Assembly (NCBI RefSeq): GCF_046250185.1 | Contig: NZ_CP176469.1 | DNA: 64,000 bases | Strand: one strand, 5' to 3' | Source of the DNA: Litorimonas sp046250185 | Lineage (GTDB): Bacteria > Pseudomonadota > Alphaproteobacteria > Caulobacterales > Maricaulaceae | Part shown: positions 41,109 through 49,432 of the stretch, piece after piece | How positions within the stretch are numbered: the stretch's first letter is position 1 | Layout of the letters: each line of letters begins with the position of its first letter | Program-made: the position numbers and the translations under genes | The notes under the pieces: model-generated | What the model was told of the DNA's origin: nothing | What the model saw: only the letters and a program-made list of their open reading frames with translations | Database searches by the model: none

Positions 41109-41461
41109 TAGTTTTTCCCTTCAACGAGACGCCCGTCAGGCCCTCTTTGTTTTGACCCTCGACATGAAGATACAGCTCGGGTCATGATTTATTTCTAACT
41201 TTTACACAAATTTGCATTATTTTTGCAAATAATTTTATAAATTAATTTCAAATTTATAGAAACTGTTGCAAGAATATCACCCATAGATAACTAATATATT
41301 GTTTTATATATATTTTTTAGTTACTTTGTGTTTGAAGAGCGAGTAAGATTAAGAAAATAATTTATGTAAATTTTTACATTGGGCTTTCCATTTGAGTGTA
41401 AAAGCCTTAAAGCCCAATCGAAATCGAGAGATAATACTGATCTACACGACACCCAAAATAG
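41109..41461. promoter_or_regulatory. Divergent promoter region: TonB receptor / GH13 operon
   Basis: A 353-bp AT-rich gap with no gene. It holds TTTACACAAATTTGCA (41201-41216) running into a palindrome ATTATTT-TTGC-AAATAAT (41216-41233), near-identical to the GH97/halogenase promoter. A 16-bp perfect palindrome sits at 41364-41379 (separate entry). Promoters for both directions must lie here. Confidence 0.55.
41364..41379. promoter_or_regulatory. Candidate LacI-family operator ATGTAAATTTTTACAT
   Basis: A perfect 16-bp palindrome, 82 bp upstream of the GH13 start at 41462. Its form TGTAA-N4-TTACA equals the CcpA/MalR-type half-sites but with TT instead of CG at the centre. The LacI protein encoded at 45105-46115 has the recognition-helix sequence SIATVSRAL, close to CcpA's SMATVSRV, which fits such half-sites. 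Confidence 0.5.
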
Positions 41462-43444
41462 ATGATTCCAATGCCAAAAAGACATTCCAAACCGATGCCC
41501 CGCCTGCACAGAATTTTACTGACCGCCTCTGCCAGCGTTTTGGTGATCGCCTGCCAAGCGCAGCCTGACAGCACCACTGCAAACGAGGCTAAGCCTCAAA
41601 CGCAAACTTCAACAGCCCCCACGCAAGCCGCCCCTCAAGCCTCTGAAACAACACAGTTTTCCAATTATCTGACGCGCCCCCCTGAAGATGATGTCGTCTA
41701 CTTCATGTTGCCAGATCGGTTTGAAAATGGAGATTCTGAGAATGACACAGGCGGCTTCCCTGGCGGCAAGCTCGATCATGGCTTCGATCCCACACACAAA
41801 GGGTTTTACCACGGCGGTGATTTGAAAGGCCTAACGGAGCGACTCGATTACATAGAAGGTCTTGGCGCCAGCGCGATCTGGCTTGGCCCGATATATAAGA
41901 ACAAACCCGTTCAGGGTGGACCTGGGCAAGAAAGCTCGGGGTATCATGGCTATTGGATTACGGATTTCACCTCTGTTGATCCTCACCTCGGCACGAATGA
42001 AGAGCTAAAAACTTTCGTTGATGCGGCGCACGCAAGAAACATCAAAGTCTATCTCGACATCATCACCAATCATACAGCCGACGTCATTTCCTACCGCGAA
42101 TGTTATGATCCTGAGTATAAAGGCGCTGACAAAGTTGAGAGCTGTGATTATCGCAGCGTCGCTGATTATCCGTACACAACGCGCGGCGACGTCACGGGGG
42201 ACGCCATCAATGAGGGCTTTTTAGGCGATGAAGTCCAACACCAAACAGAAGAGAATTTCGCCAAATTAGAGCGTTCTGATTACGCCTATCAGCCATATAT
42301 TCCAGCTGGCGAAGAAAATGTGAAAACGCCAGCTTGGCTCAATGATGTCAAATATTATCACAATCGCGGCGAAACGACCTTTGAGGGCGAGAGTAGCCTT
42401 TACGGCGATTTTTCAGGCCTTGACGATCTATTTACAGAGCATCCTATGGTCGTCGACGGCATGATCGATATTTTTAAAGGCTGGATCACAGACTATAAAA
42501 TGGACGGCTTTCGGATCGATACCACGCGCCACGTCAACCCAAACTTCTGGAAACAATTCTTGCCCGCCATGAAAGAGCATGCCGCCGCTCAAGGTATTCC
42601 AAACTTCTACATGTTTGGTGAAGTCTATGATCCTGACCCTGCCGCCCTTGCCCGTTTTACGCGTGTTGACGGGTTTGATCAGGTCTTAGACTTCGGCTTC
42701 CAGACCGCCGTGTTTGATGTTGTCAGTGGCAAATCCAGCACAGATCGCTTTGATCGATTCTTGGACGCCGACGCGCTATACGGCGAAGCAACCAAACAAG
42801 GCCGCACGCAGCCGACATTCTTGGGCAATCACGATATGGGACGCTTTGCTGGCATGGTGAAGATTGAAAACCCCGAGATGTCAGAGGCAGAACTTTTGGC
42901 CCGCACACAGCTAGCCCACGGTCTGATGATGTTTATGCGAGGTGTGCCTGTGATCTATTCAGGCGATGAGCAGGGCTTTGTATCTGACGGGAATGATCAA
43001 AGTGCGCGGGAAAATATGTTTCCAAGCCAAGTGGATGTCTACAATGACAATGATTTGCTCGGGACCGAGGCGACGACCGCTGATAGTAATTTCGATACCG
43101 CTCACCCGCTCTATAGATATATCGCAAAGACGGCCGCTATTCGCCGCGCGCATCCTGCTTTGTCGCGCGGGGATATGCAGTCACGCCTGACCGAAAAAGA
43201 CGGTGGCGTATTTGCATTCTCTCGCTTTGATCCCGACACAGGGCATGAATACCTCATCGCGGCTAATACGAGCCCGAATGCACGGACAGTCAATATCAGC
43301 ATTGATGCAAGCTCGTCCGATATGACTCCGCTCCTTGGCGATTGCCCTGCCCTGAATACGACTGGCAATATCAGTCTAAACATTGCACCATTTGACCTCG
43401 TTATATGTCGGTCCGCGACGCCAGCCTCACGGTTTGAGAAATAG
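41462..43444 (+). CDS. GH13 alpha-amylase-family lipoprotein (amylase/cyclomaltodextrinase-like)
   Basis: The 660-aa protein has a lipobox VLVIAC (Cys31), then a 35-residue Gln/Thr/Ala-rich linker, then the GH13 barrel starting VVYFMLPDRFENGD. Catalytic residues are Asp353 in GFRIDTTRH, Glu387 in MFGEVYD and Asp458 in LGNHDMGRF; LDIITNHTADVI is region I. A long domain B (about 190-310) contains a Cys pair. The N-terminal carbohydrate module of neopullulanases is absent. Lipid anchoring plus linker suggest surface or periplasmic cleavage of starch or large maltodextrins. It is followed after 2 bp by a cytoplasmic GH13 gene. The start at ATG 41462 is uncertain; ATG 41471 and 41495 are alternatives. 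Confidence 0.87.
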   Translation: MIPMPKRHSKPMPRLHRILLTASASVLVIACQAQPDSTTANEAKPQTQTSTAPTQAAPQASETTQFSNYLTRPPEDDVVYFMLPDRFENGDSENDTGGFPGGKLDHGFDPTHKGFYHGGDLKGLTERLDYIEGLGASAIWLGPIYKNKPVQGGPGQESSGYHGYWITDFTSVDPHLGTNEELKTFVDAAHARNIKVYLDIITNHTADVISYRECYDPEYKGADKVESCDYRSVADYPYTTRGDVTGDAINEGFLGDEVQHQTEENFAKLERSDYAYQPYIPAGEENVKTPAWLNDVKYYHNRGETTFEGESSLYGDFSGLDDLFTEHPMVVDGMIDIFKGWITDYKMDGFRIDTTRHVNPNFWKQFLPAMKEHAAAQGIPNFYMFGEVYDPDPAALARFTRVDGFDQVLDFGFQTAVFDVVSGKSSTDRFDRFLDADALYGEATKQGRTQPTFLGNHDMGRFAGMVKIENPEMSEAELLARTQLAHGLMMFMRGVPVIYSGDEQGFVSDGNDQSARENMFPSQVDVYNDNDLLGTEATTADSNFDTAHPLYRYIAKTAAIRRAHPALSRGDMQSRLTEKDGGVFAFSRFDPDTGHEYLIAANTSPNARTVNISIDASSSDMTPLLGDCPALNTTGNISLNIAPFDLVICRSATPASRFEK

Positions 43445-43446
43445 AT

Positions 43447-45108
43447 ATGAACATGAGTGAAGACATTAGCGAAACTAGCCATAGCTTTGATGAAGACGGT
43501 CATTACGTTTCTGCCACGCGTGATGACACGACTTGGTGGAAGGGCGCAGCGATCTATCAGGTTTATCCGCGCAGTTTTAAGGACAGCAATGGCGACGGCG
43601 TTGGTGATCTGCAAGGTGTGATCGAACATCTGGACCACATCGCCTCGCTGGGCGTGGACGGTATCTGGCTGTCACCTTTTTTCACATCACCTATGGCAGA
43701 TTTTGGATATGACATCGCCGATTTCTGCGACGTTGACCCGGTTTTTGGTGCTTTATCTGATTTTGATCAACTCATTGATAAGGCTCATGAATTGGGCCTA
43801 AAGGTTATCATTGATCAGATATATTCTCACAGCTCTGACAAACATCCTTGGTTTGAAGAAAGTCGATTGAGCCGCACCAATTCTAAAGCAGATTGGTATG
43901 TTTGGGCGGACGCGAATGAAGACGGGACACCGCCCAATAACTGGCAGTCCGTTTTTGGCATGGGAGCTTGGCAATGGGATGCGCGGCGTGGGCAATATTA
44001 CCTGCATAACTTCCTTGTCGAACAACCCGATCTAAACTTGCATAATCCAGACGTTCAGACGGCCATTCTTGGTGTCACAAAATTCTGGCTTGATCGCGGC
44101 GTTGATGGCTTCCGCCTGGATGCGTTAAATTTTGGCATGCACGATCCAGAGCTGAAAGATAATCCTGTCGAGACAGTCTTTAAACGCCCCCCTACACGGC
44201 CTTTCGATTTTCAGCGCCACGTGAATTCTATGTCCCATCCCGACATTCCGAAATTTCTCGAATCTATTCGGCGCGTCATTGATGGTTATCCGGGGCGCTT
44301 CACAGTCGCAGAAGTTGGCGGCCCCTTCCCAATGGACGAGATGAAAGCCTTCACGCAAGGGGATAAGCGGTTGAATTCTGCATACGCGTTTGATTTCCTA
44401 TACGCCCCTGCTCTGTCAGCCGAGTTGATCCGCAATACGCTGTCCGAATGGCCCGGCGAACCAAATGAAGGGTGGCCCAGCTGGGCCTTTTCCAATCACG
44501 ATGCCCCGCGTGCAGTCTCTCGCTGGCGTGGAAGCTGCGACACGGAACGCTATGCCAAACTCTTGGCTGCGGTGCTGGCTTCCTTCCGCGGAAATATCTT
44601 TATCTATCAAGGCGAAGAATTAGGCCTGCCGCAGGCAAATGTTGCGTTTGAAGACTTAAAAGACCCCGAAGCGATCACAAATTGGCCTGAAACTTTGGGC
44701 CGCGACGGGGCGCGTACGCCTATGCCGTGGACGCAGGCCAATCGTTGTGCTGGCTTCTCAACAGAGAAACCGTGGCTACCTGTCGATGATCGCCACCTTG
44801 AAATGACGGTTGCGAAACAAAATGACACACAAGATTCAGTTTTGAACTTCTACCGTCAGATCATAGCATGCCGCAATAACAGCTCCGCGCTGCGTATTGG
44901 CGAGATCAAATTTTTGGACAGCACGCCAGAGCTTCTAGTTTTGCAAAGAACGCATGAAGGCGAAACGCGAATTTGTGCTTTCAACCTCACGGATACAGAC
45001 CATTCATTACCAGAGGGCTTGGAATTTTCAGCCGAAATCTGCGTGGGCGAAGCTGTCACGAACGGCCAGTTACCAGCCTATAGCGGCGTTATCAGCCAGC
45101 CTCTCTAG
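43447..45108 (+). CDS. GH13 alpha-glucosidase (cytoplasmic, oligo-1,4/1,6-glucosidase type)
   Basis: The 553-aa enzyme has no signal peptide. It starts WWKGAAIYQVYPRSF, the classic opening of exo-acting alpha-glucosidases, with SFKDSNGDGVGDLQG carrying the calcium-loop motif. Catalytic residues are Asp225 in GFRLDALNF, Glu289 in VAEVGG and Asp352 in FSNHDAPR. It fits the alphaproteobacterial GH13 alpha-glucosidase group acting on maltose and short maltodextrins. It lies 2 bp after the exported GH13, so the operon pairs outside cleavage with inside hydrolysis. It overlaps the convergent lacI-type gene by 4 nt. Confidence 0.9.
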   Translation: MNMSEDISETSHSFDEDGHYVSATRDDTTWWKGAAIYQVYPRSFKDSNGDGVGDLQGVIEHLDHIASLGVDGIWLSPFFTSPMADFGYDIADFCDVDPVFGALSDFDQLIDKAHELGLKVIIDQIYSHSSDKHPWFEESRLSRTNSKADWYVWADANEDGTPPNNWQSVFGMGAWQWDARRGQYYLHNFLVEQPDLNLHNPDVQTAILGVTKFWLDRGVDGFRLDALNFGMHDPELKDNPVETVFKRPPTRPFDFQRHVNSMSHPDIPKFLESIRRVIDGYPGRFTVAEVGGPFPMDEMKAFTQGDKRLNSAYAFDFLYAPALSAELIRNTLSEWPGEPNEGWPSWAFSNHDAPRAVSRWRGSCDTERYAKLLAAVLASFRGNIFIYQGEELGLPQANVAFEDLKDPEAITNWPETLGRDGARTPMPWTQANRCAGFSTEKPWLPVDDRHLEMTVAKQNDTQDSVLNFYRQIIACRNNSSALRIGEIKFLDSTPELLVLQRTHEGETRICAFNLTDTDHSLPEGLEFSAEICVGEAVTNGQLPAYSGVISQPL

Positions 45109-46115
45109 CCGCCGCAGGACTCGCGCATAATCAGGTCGGTTGGCAAGCGTTCGGACACCATGTCTTGCGGGTGGGACGCGTTCAGCAGCTTAGCCACCAT
45201 CAGGCTACCAGCCTTGGAAAGATCTTGGCGGATGGTTGTCAAAGCGGGTCGATTATAGCGCGCAAGTTGCACGTCATCATAGCCGACAACGGAAACGTCC
45301 CTTGGCACAGAAATCCCGTGACGCTGTAGAGCGCGGATAGCGCCGAGCGCGATCAAGTCACTACTGGCAAAAATAGCGTCGAAACTTTGTTGGCTTGCGA
45401 CCAAGGCGTCAACGGCGGCCTCTGCGCTTTCTATTTTAAAATGCGCGGGCGAGACGAGGTTTTCATCTAGCTTTAGCCCCTTCTCCTCCAACGCCTGACG
45501 ATAGCCGTCAAAACGCTGTCCAATTTCGGGGGCTTCCGTATCGCCAAAAAAGGCTATTCTCCGCCGACCGAGACGCAGCAAATGCGCTGTAGCTCTTTTA
45601 CCACCGCGCACGTTATCTGTGCCGACAGAACAATATCTCTGGCCGGGTAAATCGCCACCCCAAACGACAAACTTCGTTGGATGACCCACGAGGCGATTTA
45701 GCCGCTCGTGCAGAAAACTCTGCCCCAAAATAATGACGCCTTCCGAATGATTTAATTCTAACAAGCGGGAGAGATCATCATAATTTTGCGGAGCAGCGTG
45801 AGAGATCAGCAGATCGCATTTACGGTCGCGTGCCGCTTCGCCAACCGCGCCAATTAGCTCTTGAAAAAAGGGATCGCGCAGCCAGCCTTCACGACCTTGA
45901 GGCGGCGGAATGATAATGCTGATCGTCGCATTGGCCCGCTCCAAAGAGGTCGGCATTGTCGGACGTAGATTATAGCCATGCTCTCGCGCAAGCTTCCAAA
46001 TTTCGCGTTTGGTTTGCTCGTTGACAGATGGGCTATCATTTAGCGCACGCGAGACTGTTGCAATAGAGACGCCCGCTATCCGCGCCAAATCTTCGAGTCG
46101 AGTTTTTTTTGCCAT
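45105..46115 (-). CDS. LacI-family transcriptional regulator of the maltodextrin locus
   Basis: The 336-aa regulator has a helix-turn-helix LEDLARIAGVSIATVSRALNDSP at residues 6-28 given in part (recognition helix SIATVSRAL), a hinge helix, and a periplasmic-binding-protein-like sugar domain with IIPPPQGREG, VGTDNVRGGKRATAHL and DAIFASSDLIALGAI. It is 11 bp downstream of the sugar transporter gene and likely cotranscribed with it, so it can autoregulate. Candidate operators are the TGTAAA...TTTACA palindromes before the transporter (47694) and before the GH13 operon (41364). The inducer is probably maltose or another maltodextrin product. Confidence 0.88.
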   Translation of the reverse strand: MAKKTRLEDLARIAGVSIATVSRALNDSPSVNEQTKREIWKLAREHGYNLRPTMPTSLERANATISIIIPPPQGREGWLRDPFFQELIGAVGEAARDRKCDLLISHAAPQNYDDLSRLLELNHSEGVIILGQSFLHERLNRLVGHPTKFVVWGGDLPGQRYCSVGTDNVRGGKRATAHLLRLGRRRIAFFGDTEAPEIGQRFDGYRQALEEKGLKLDENLVSPAHFKIESAEAAVDALVASQQSFDAIFASSDLIALGAIRALQRHGISVPRDVSVVGYDDVQLARYNRPALTTIRQDLSKAGSLMVAKLLNASHPQDMVSERLPTDLIMRESCGG

Positions 46116-46126
46116 GATTTCCAGCC

Positions 46127-47671
46127 TTAAGTGACGGGCTTCTTATACGGCACGAAGACAAGAAGCAAAGCACCAAGCATCATAACAACGCCGCCAACGA
46201 CCAGAGCATATATGGCCTCATTCCCCAAAAATGTTTTCACAATAGGCCCCATGATTGTGCCGACGACAATTTGTGGGATCACGATGAAGAAATTAAATAT
46301 GCCCATATAAGTGCCCATTTTTTTAGGCGGTAAGGCGTCTGCTAAAATCGAATAAGGCAGTGTCAGCACGCAAGCCCAGGCAATCCCAATCGCCGTGGCA
46401 GACAGCCAAAACATCCCCGCATCTTTGAAGAAGAAAATCGACATAACCCCCATGCCGCCAATCGCAAGAGCCAAGGCATAAGACAGCTTCAACCCAACAT
46501 ATCTCACGATGATTGGGATCAATAAGCTGAATAAAAACGCGACAATGCTGTATATCGCGAAAATATTGTTCACGGCCAAACTACCTTCGCCGTAAGCAGC
46601 TGACCCTGCATCTGTTGCGCCGAAGTGGTAAGACGTCACGGCGGGAGTTAAGTAAATCCACATGATGAAGAAGGCGAACCATGTTGTGAATTGCACAGCC
46701 GCTAGACGCTTCATCACTGTCGGCATGGTGACCAAATCACCCATCAGCGTACCGACCATACCCGCACCCTTCCCCGATTTTAATCGCGCAGCCGTGATCA
46801 AAAAGAGAAGCCCTAAGAAGATCAAGGCCGAGGCAAACACCGCAAATTGCTTATCTGTGCGTCCCATCAAAACCAAAAGCACCAGCGCAGATCCCAAGCC
46901 GATAACGACGGCTGCCCATTTAAAAAAGAAAGCTGACGGCGGAACCTCACGAACGTCGCGACGAGCCTGCGCGAGCTCCGAATTATCAGCGGCGTCGAAA
47001 GCCTCAAGGTCTTCAGGCGTATATTCTTTGGTTGTGACAATCGTCCACAATACTGTCAAAAACAGCAACCCTGCGCCGATGAGAAAAGCGAATTTCACAG
47101 AGTCTGGCACTTGGTTCGCATCCGATGTGTTTGCAACGCCCATTGCTGTCAGCCAGTTCGGAAGCTTGGACGCAACGTAGCCGCCCCCGCCGATCATAAA
47201 GCCCTGCATAGCGTAGCCCAAAGTGCGTTGTTTCGTAGATAGATTGTCTCCCACAAACGCCCGAAAAGGCTCCATCGAAATATTTAAGGACGCATCTAAT
47301 ATCCAGAGCGAGCCCGCCGCGATCCACAATAAAGGTGAATACGGCATCACCAGCAGCGCCAATGAAGCAAAAATAGCGCCTATGAAAAAATACGGGCGGC
47401 GGCGACCAAATCTGCCCCATGTTTTGTCGGACATATACCCAATAATCGGCTGGACAAGAAGTCCCGTCACAGGCCCCGCAAGCCAGAGGAGTGGCAACGC
47501 ATCCAACTCTCCACCCAAGCTTTGGAAAATCCGACTTGCATTCGCGTTCTGAAGCGCAAAGCCGATTTGCAGCCCGAAAAATCCGAACGCCATATTCCAG
47601 ATTTGGAAAAACCCGAGATGCGGCTTGTGTCGCGCCGAGACAGTCGCAGGAGTTGTCGCCGAAATTGTCAT
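46127..47671 (-). CDS. MFS (GPH/SLC45-like) sugar transporter, probably maltose/maltodextrin
   Basis: The 514-aa protein has about 12 membrane segments. The N-terminal half carries FGLQIGFALQNANASRIFQSLG, LWLAGPVTGLLVQPIIGYMSDKTWGRFGRRRPYF in two parts and NISMEPFRAFVGDNL, all typical of the SLC45/sucrose-maltose symporter group. A long cytoplasmic loop (about 215-250) separates the halves. Proteins of this kind import maltose in Caulobacter-type bacteria that lack an ABC maltose system. Its place with LacI and the GH13 genes fits that role. A palindromic operator candidate lies 23-35 bp upstream. Confidence 0.85.
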   Translation of the reverse strand: MTISATTPATVSARHKPHLGFFQIWNMAFGFFGLQIGFALQNANASRIFQSLGGELDALPLLWLAGPVTGLLVQPIIGYMSDKTWGRFGRRRPYFFIGAIFASLALLVMPYSPLLWIAAGSLWILDASLNISMEPFRAFVGDNLSTKQRTLGYAMQGFMIGGGGYVASKLPNWLTAMGVANTSDANQVPDSVKFAFLIGAGLLFLTVLWTIVTTKEYTPEDLEAFDAADNSELAQARRDVREVPPSAFFFKWAAVVIGLGSALVLLVLMGRTDKQFAVFASALIFLGLLFLITAARLKSGKGAGMVGTLMGDLVTMPTVMKRLAAVQFTTWFAFFIMWIYLTPAVTSYHFGATDAGSAAYGEGSLAVNNIFAIYSIVAFLFSLLIPIIVRYVGLKLSYALALAIGGMGVMSIFFFKDAGMFWLSATAIGIAWACVLTLPYSILADALPPKKMGTYMGIFNFFIVIPQIVVGTIMGPIVKTFLGNEAIYALVVGGVVMMLGALLLVFVPYKKPVT

Positions 47672-47693
47672 AATGTCCCCGAATGTAATATAT

Positions 47694-47706
47694 TGTAAAT
47701 TTTACA
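47694..47706. promoter_or_regulatory. Candidate operator TGTAAATTTTACA
   Basis: A perfect 13-bp palindrome TGTAAA-T-TTTACA 23 bp upstream of the transporter start, with a further TTTTTACAT half-site just beyond. It resembles the 16-bp site at 41364 but is one base shorter at the centre. Confidence 0.45.
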
Positions 47707-47806
47707 TCTTTTTACATACCCACCGCGGTTTGTCGACATAAATCATGTCGCAAAGCTCATTCGGAGCGAAAATCTTACCGGTATTTCTAAGGGTTTTATT
47801 TCGAGC

Positions 47807-49432
47807 CTAAGTGACCAAACTTGCCTTATCGCGACCCGTCAGATTGTGAATATCTGTAATTTTTTCGGCAATCGTGACAATATCGGCGAGAGCTGTATGA
47901 TTATCATCATTGAGCCTATCGGGATCAGTTACATATTTTTCGACATACAGCCTGAGAGTCGCGCCAACCGTGCCAGTTCCTGAAAGGCGCACGACAAAAC
48001 GACTCCCGCTTTCGAAACCAATTCGCAAACCTTGGTTTTCTGATACTGAGCCATCAATGGGATCGTGATAGGTAAAGCTGTCGGCAAATTTGACAGTCTC
48101 CGCTCCAAAACTTTGCCCGGGTAGAGTGTCGAGCTGCGTCCTAATATGCTCCATAACCGCATGGGCTTTCTCGACCTCGACGCCTTCATAGTCATGCCGC
48201 GCATAAAAATTACGGCCGTAAGTTTTCCAATGATCAAGCATGATATTTTGAACGGACATGTTGCGCACAGCCAAGATATTCAGCCATGCCAATACGGCCC
48301 AAACACCGTCTTTTTCCCGCACATGGTCCGAACTGGTCCCCGCACTTTCTTCGCCGCAAATTGTAATGCGTCCCGCATCTAATAAATTGCCGAAAAACTT
48401 CCACCCGGTTGGCGTTTCAAAATACTCAATCCCCAGTTTTTCAGCCACGCGGTCCAGAGCGGCGCTGGTCGGCATGGACCGCGCCACGCCCGCTATCCCG
48501 GTCTTATAGGCAGGCACAAGATGCGCATTGGCGGCAATCACGGCGACACTGTCCGAAGGCGAGACGAAAATGCCTCTACCGAGAATTATATTGCGATCGC
48601 CATCTCCATCAGACGCCGCACCAAAATCGGGCCCATTATCTGCGAACATAGTGTCGAATAAATCTTTGGCATATACGGGATTAGGGTCAGGATGAGCGCC
48701 GCCAAAATCTGGGGAAGGCGTTGCGTTCATCAAAGCGGTCTCAGGTGCGCCCAATCTCTCCACGAAAACCGCCTTGGCATAAGAGCCCGTAATAGCATGC
48801 ATCGCATCAAAACGCATCGTTCGGCCTGACGCTAGCCAATCTCTGATCGCATTGAAATCAAAGAGGCTCTCCATAAGGTCGGCATAATCGGAGACAGGGT
48901 CGATAATCTCGACCTCCATATCACCGAGCTTTGATGTGCCGCACACCCCCAATTCGATCTTAGACTTGTCTAAAATTTTATAGTCATCGATTTTAAGCGA
49001 GTTTTGAAAAATGGCATTTGTGACGGATTCGCTCGCCGGGCCGCCATTTTCGCCGTTAAACTTAATCCCGAAATCACCTTTGGGGCCGCCGGGATTGTGA
49101 CTGGCCGATAGAACTATGCCGCCCTGAGTTTTATACTTACGGATGATGTGGGACACGGCGGGCGTAGAAAATAATCCGTTCTGCCCGACTATAGCTTTTT
49201 TGACGCCGTTAGCTGCGGCCATAGATAGAATGATTTGAATCGCAACGTCATTGTAATATCGGCCATCCCCGCCGATAACTATTGTCCCTCCGCGCAAATC
49301 TTCCACGACATCGAAAATCGACTGGACGAAGTTTTCCAAATAGCCAGCCTGTTGAAAGACTGACACCTTTTTGCGAAGGCCGGACGTTCCAGGTTTTTGA
49401 TCCTTAAACGGTGTTGTTCTTACAACTTTCAT
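47807..49432 (-). CDS. pgm: Phosphoglucomutase (alpha-D-glucose phosphate-specific)
   Basis: The 541-aa enzyme interconverts glucose-1-phosphate and glucose-6-phosphate. It begins TTPFKDQKPGTSGLRKKV, as eukaryote-like Pgm proteins do, has the phosphoserine loop LSASHNPGGPKGDFGIKF, the metal loop ASDGDGDRNI, the sugar loop CGEESAGTSSDHVREKDGVW (given in full, 20 residues) and the phosphate-binding RLSGTGTVGATLR. It is the last gene of the glycogen operon; its start overlaps the glgX/malQ stop by 4 nt (ATGA). It links glycogen synthesis and degradation to glycolysis. Confidence 0.95.
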   Translation of the reverse strand: MKVVRTTPFKDQKPGTSGLRKKVSVFQQAGYLENFVQSIFDVVEDLRGGTIVIGGDGRYYNDVAIQIILSMAAANGVKKAIVGQNGLFSTPAVSHIIRKYKTQGGIVLSASHNPGGPKGDFGIKFNGENGGPASESVTNAIFQNSLKIDDYKILDKSKIELGVCGTSKLGDMEVEIIDPVSDYADLMESLFDFNAIRDWLASGRTMRFDAMHAITGSYAKAVFVERLGAPETALMNATPSPDFGGAHPDPNPVYAKDLFDTMFADNGPDFGAASDGDGDRNIILGRGIFVSPSDSVAVIAANAHLVPAYKTGIAGVARSMPTSAALDRVAEKLGIEYFETPTGWKFFGNLLDAGRITICGEESAGTSSDHVREKDGVWAVLAWLNILAVRNMSVQNIMLDHWKTYGRNFYARHDYEGVEVEKAHAVMEHIRTQLDTLPGQSFGAETVKFADSFTYHDPIDGSVSENQGLRIGFESGSRFVVRLSGTGTVGATLRLYVEKYVTDPDRLNDDNHTALADIVTIAEKITDIHNLTGRDKASLVT

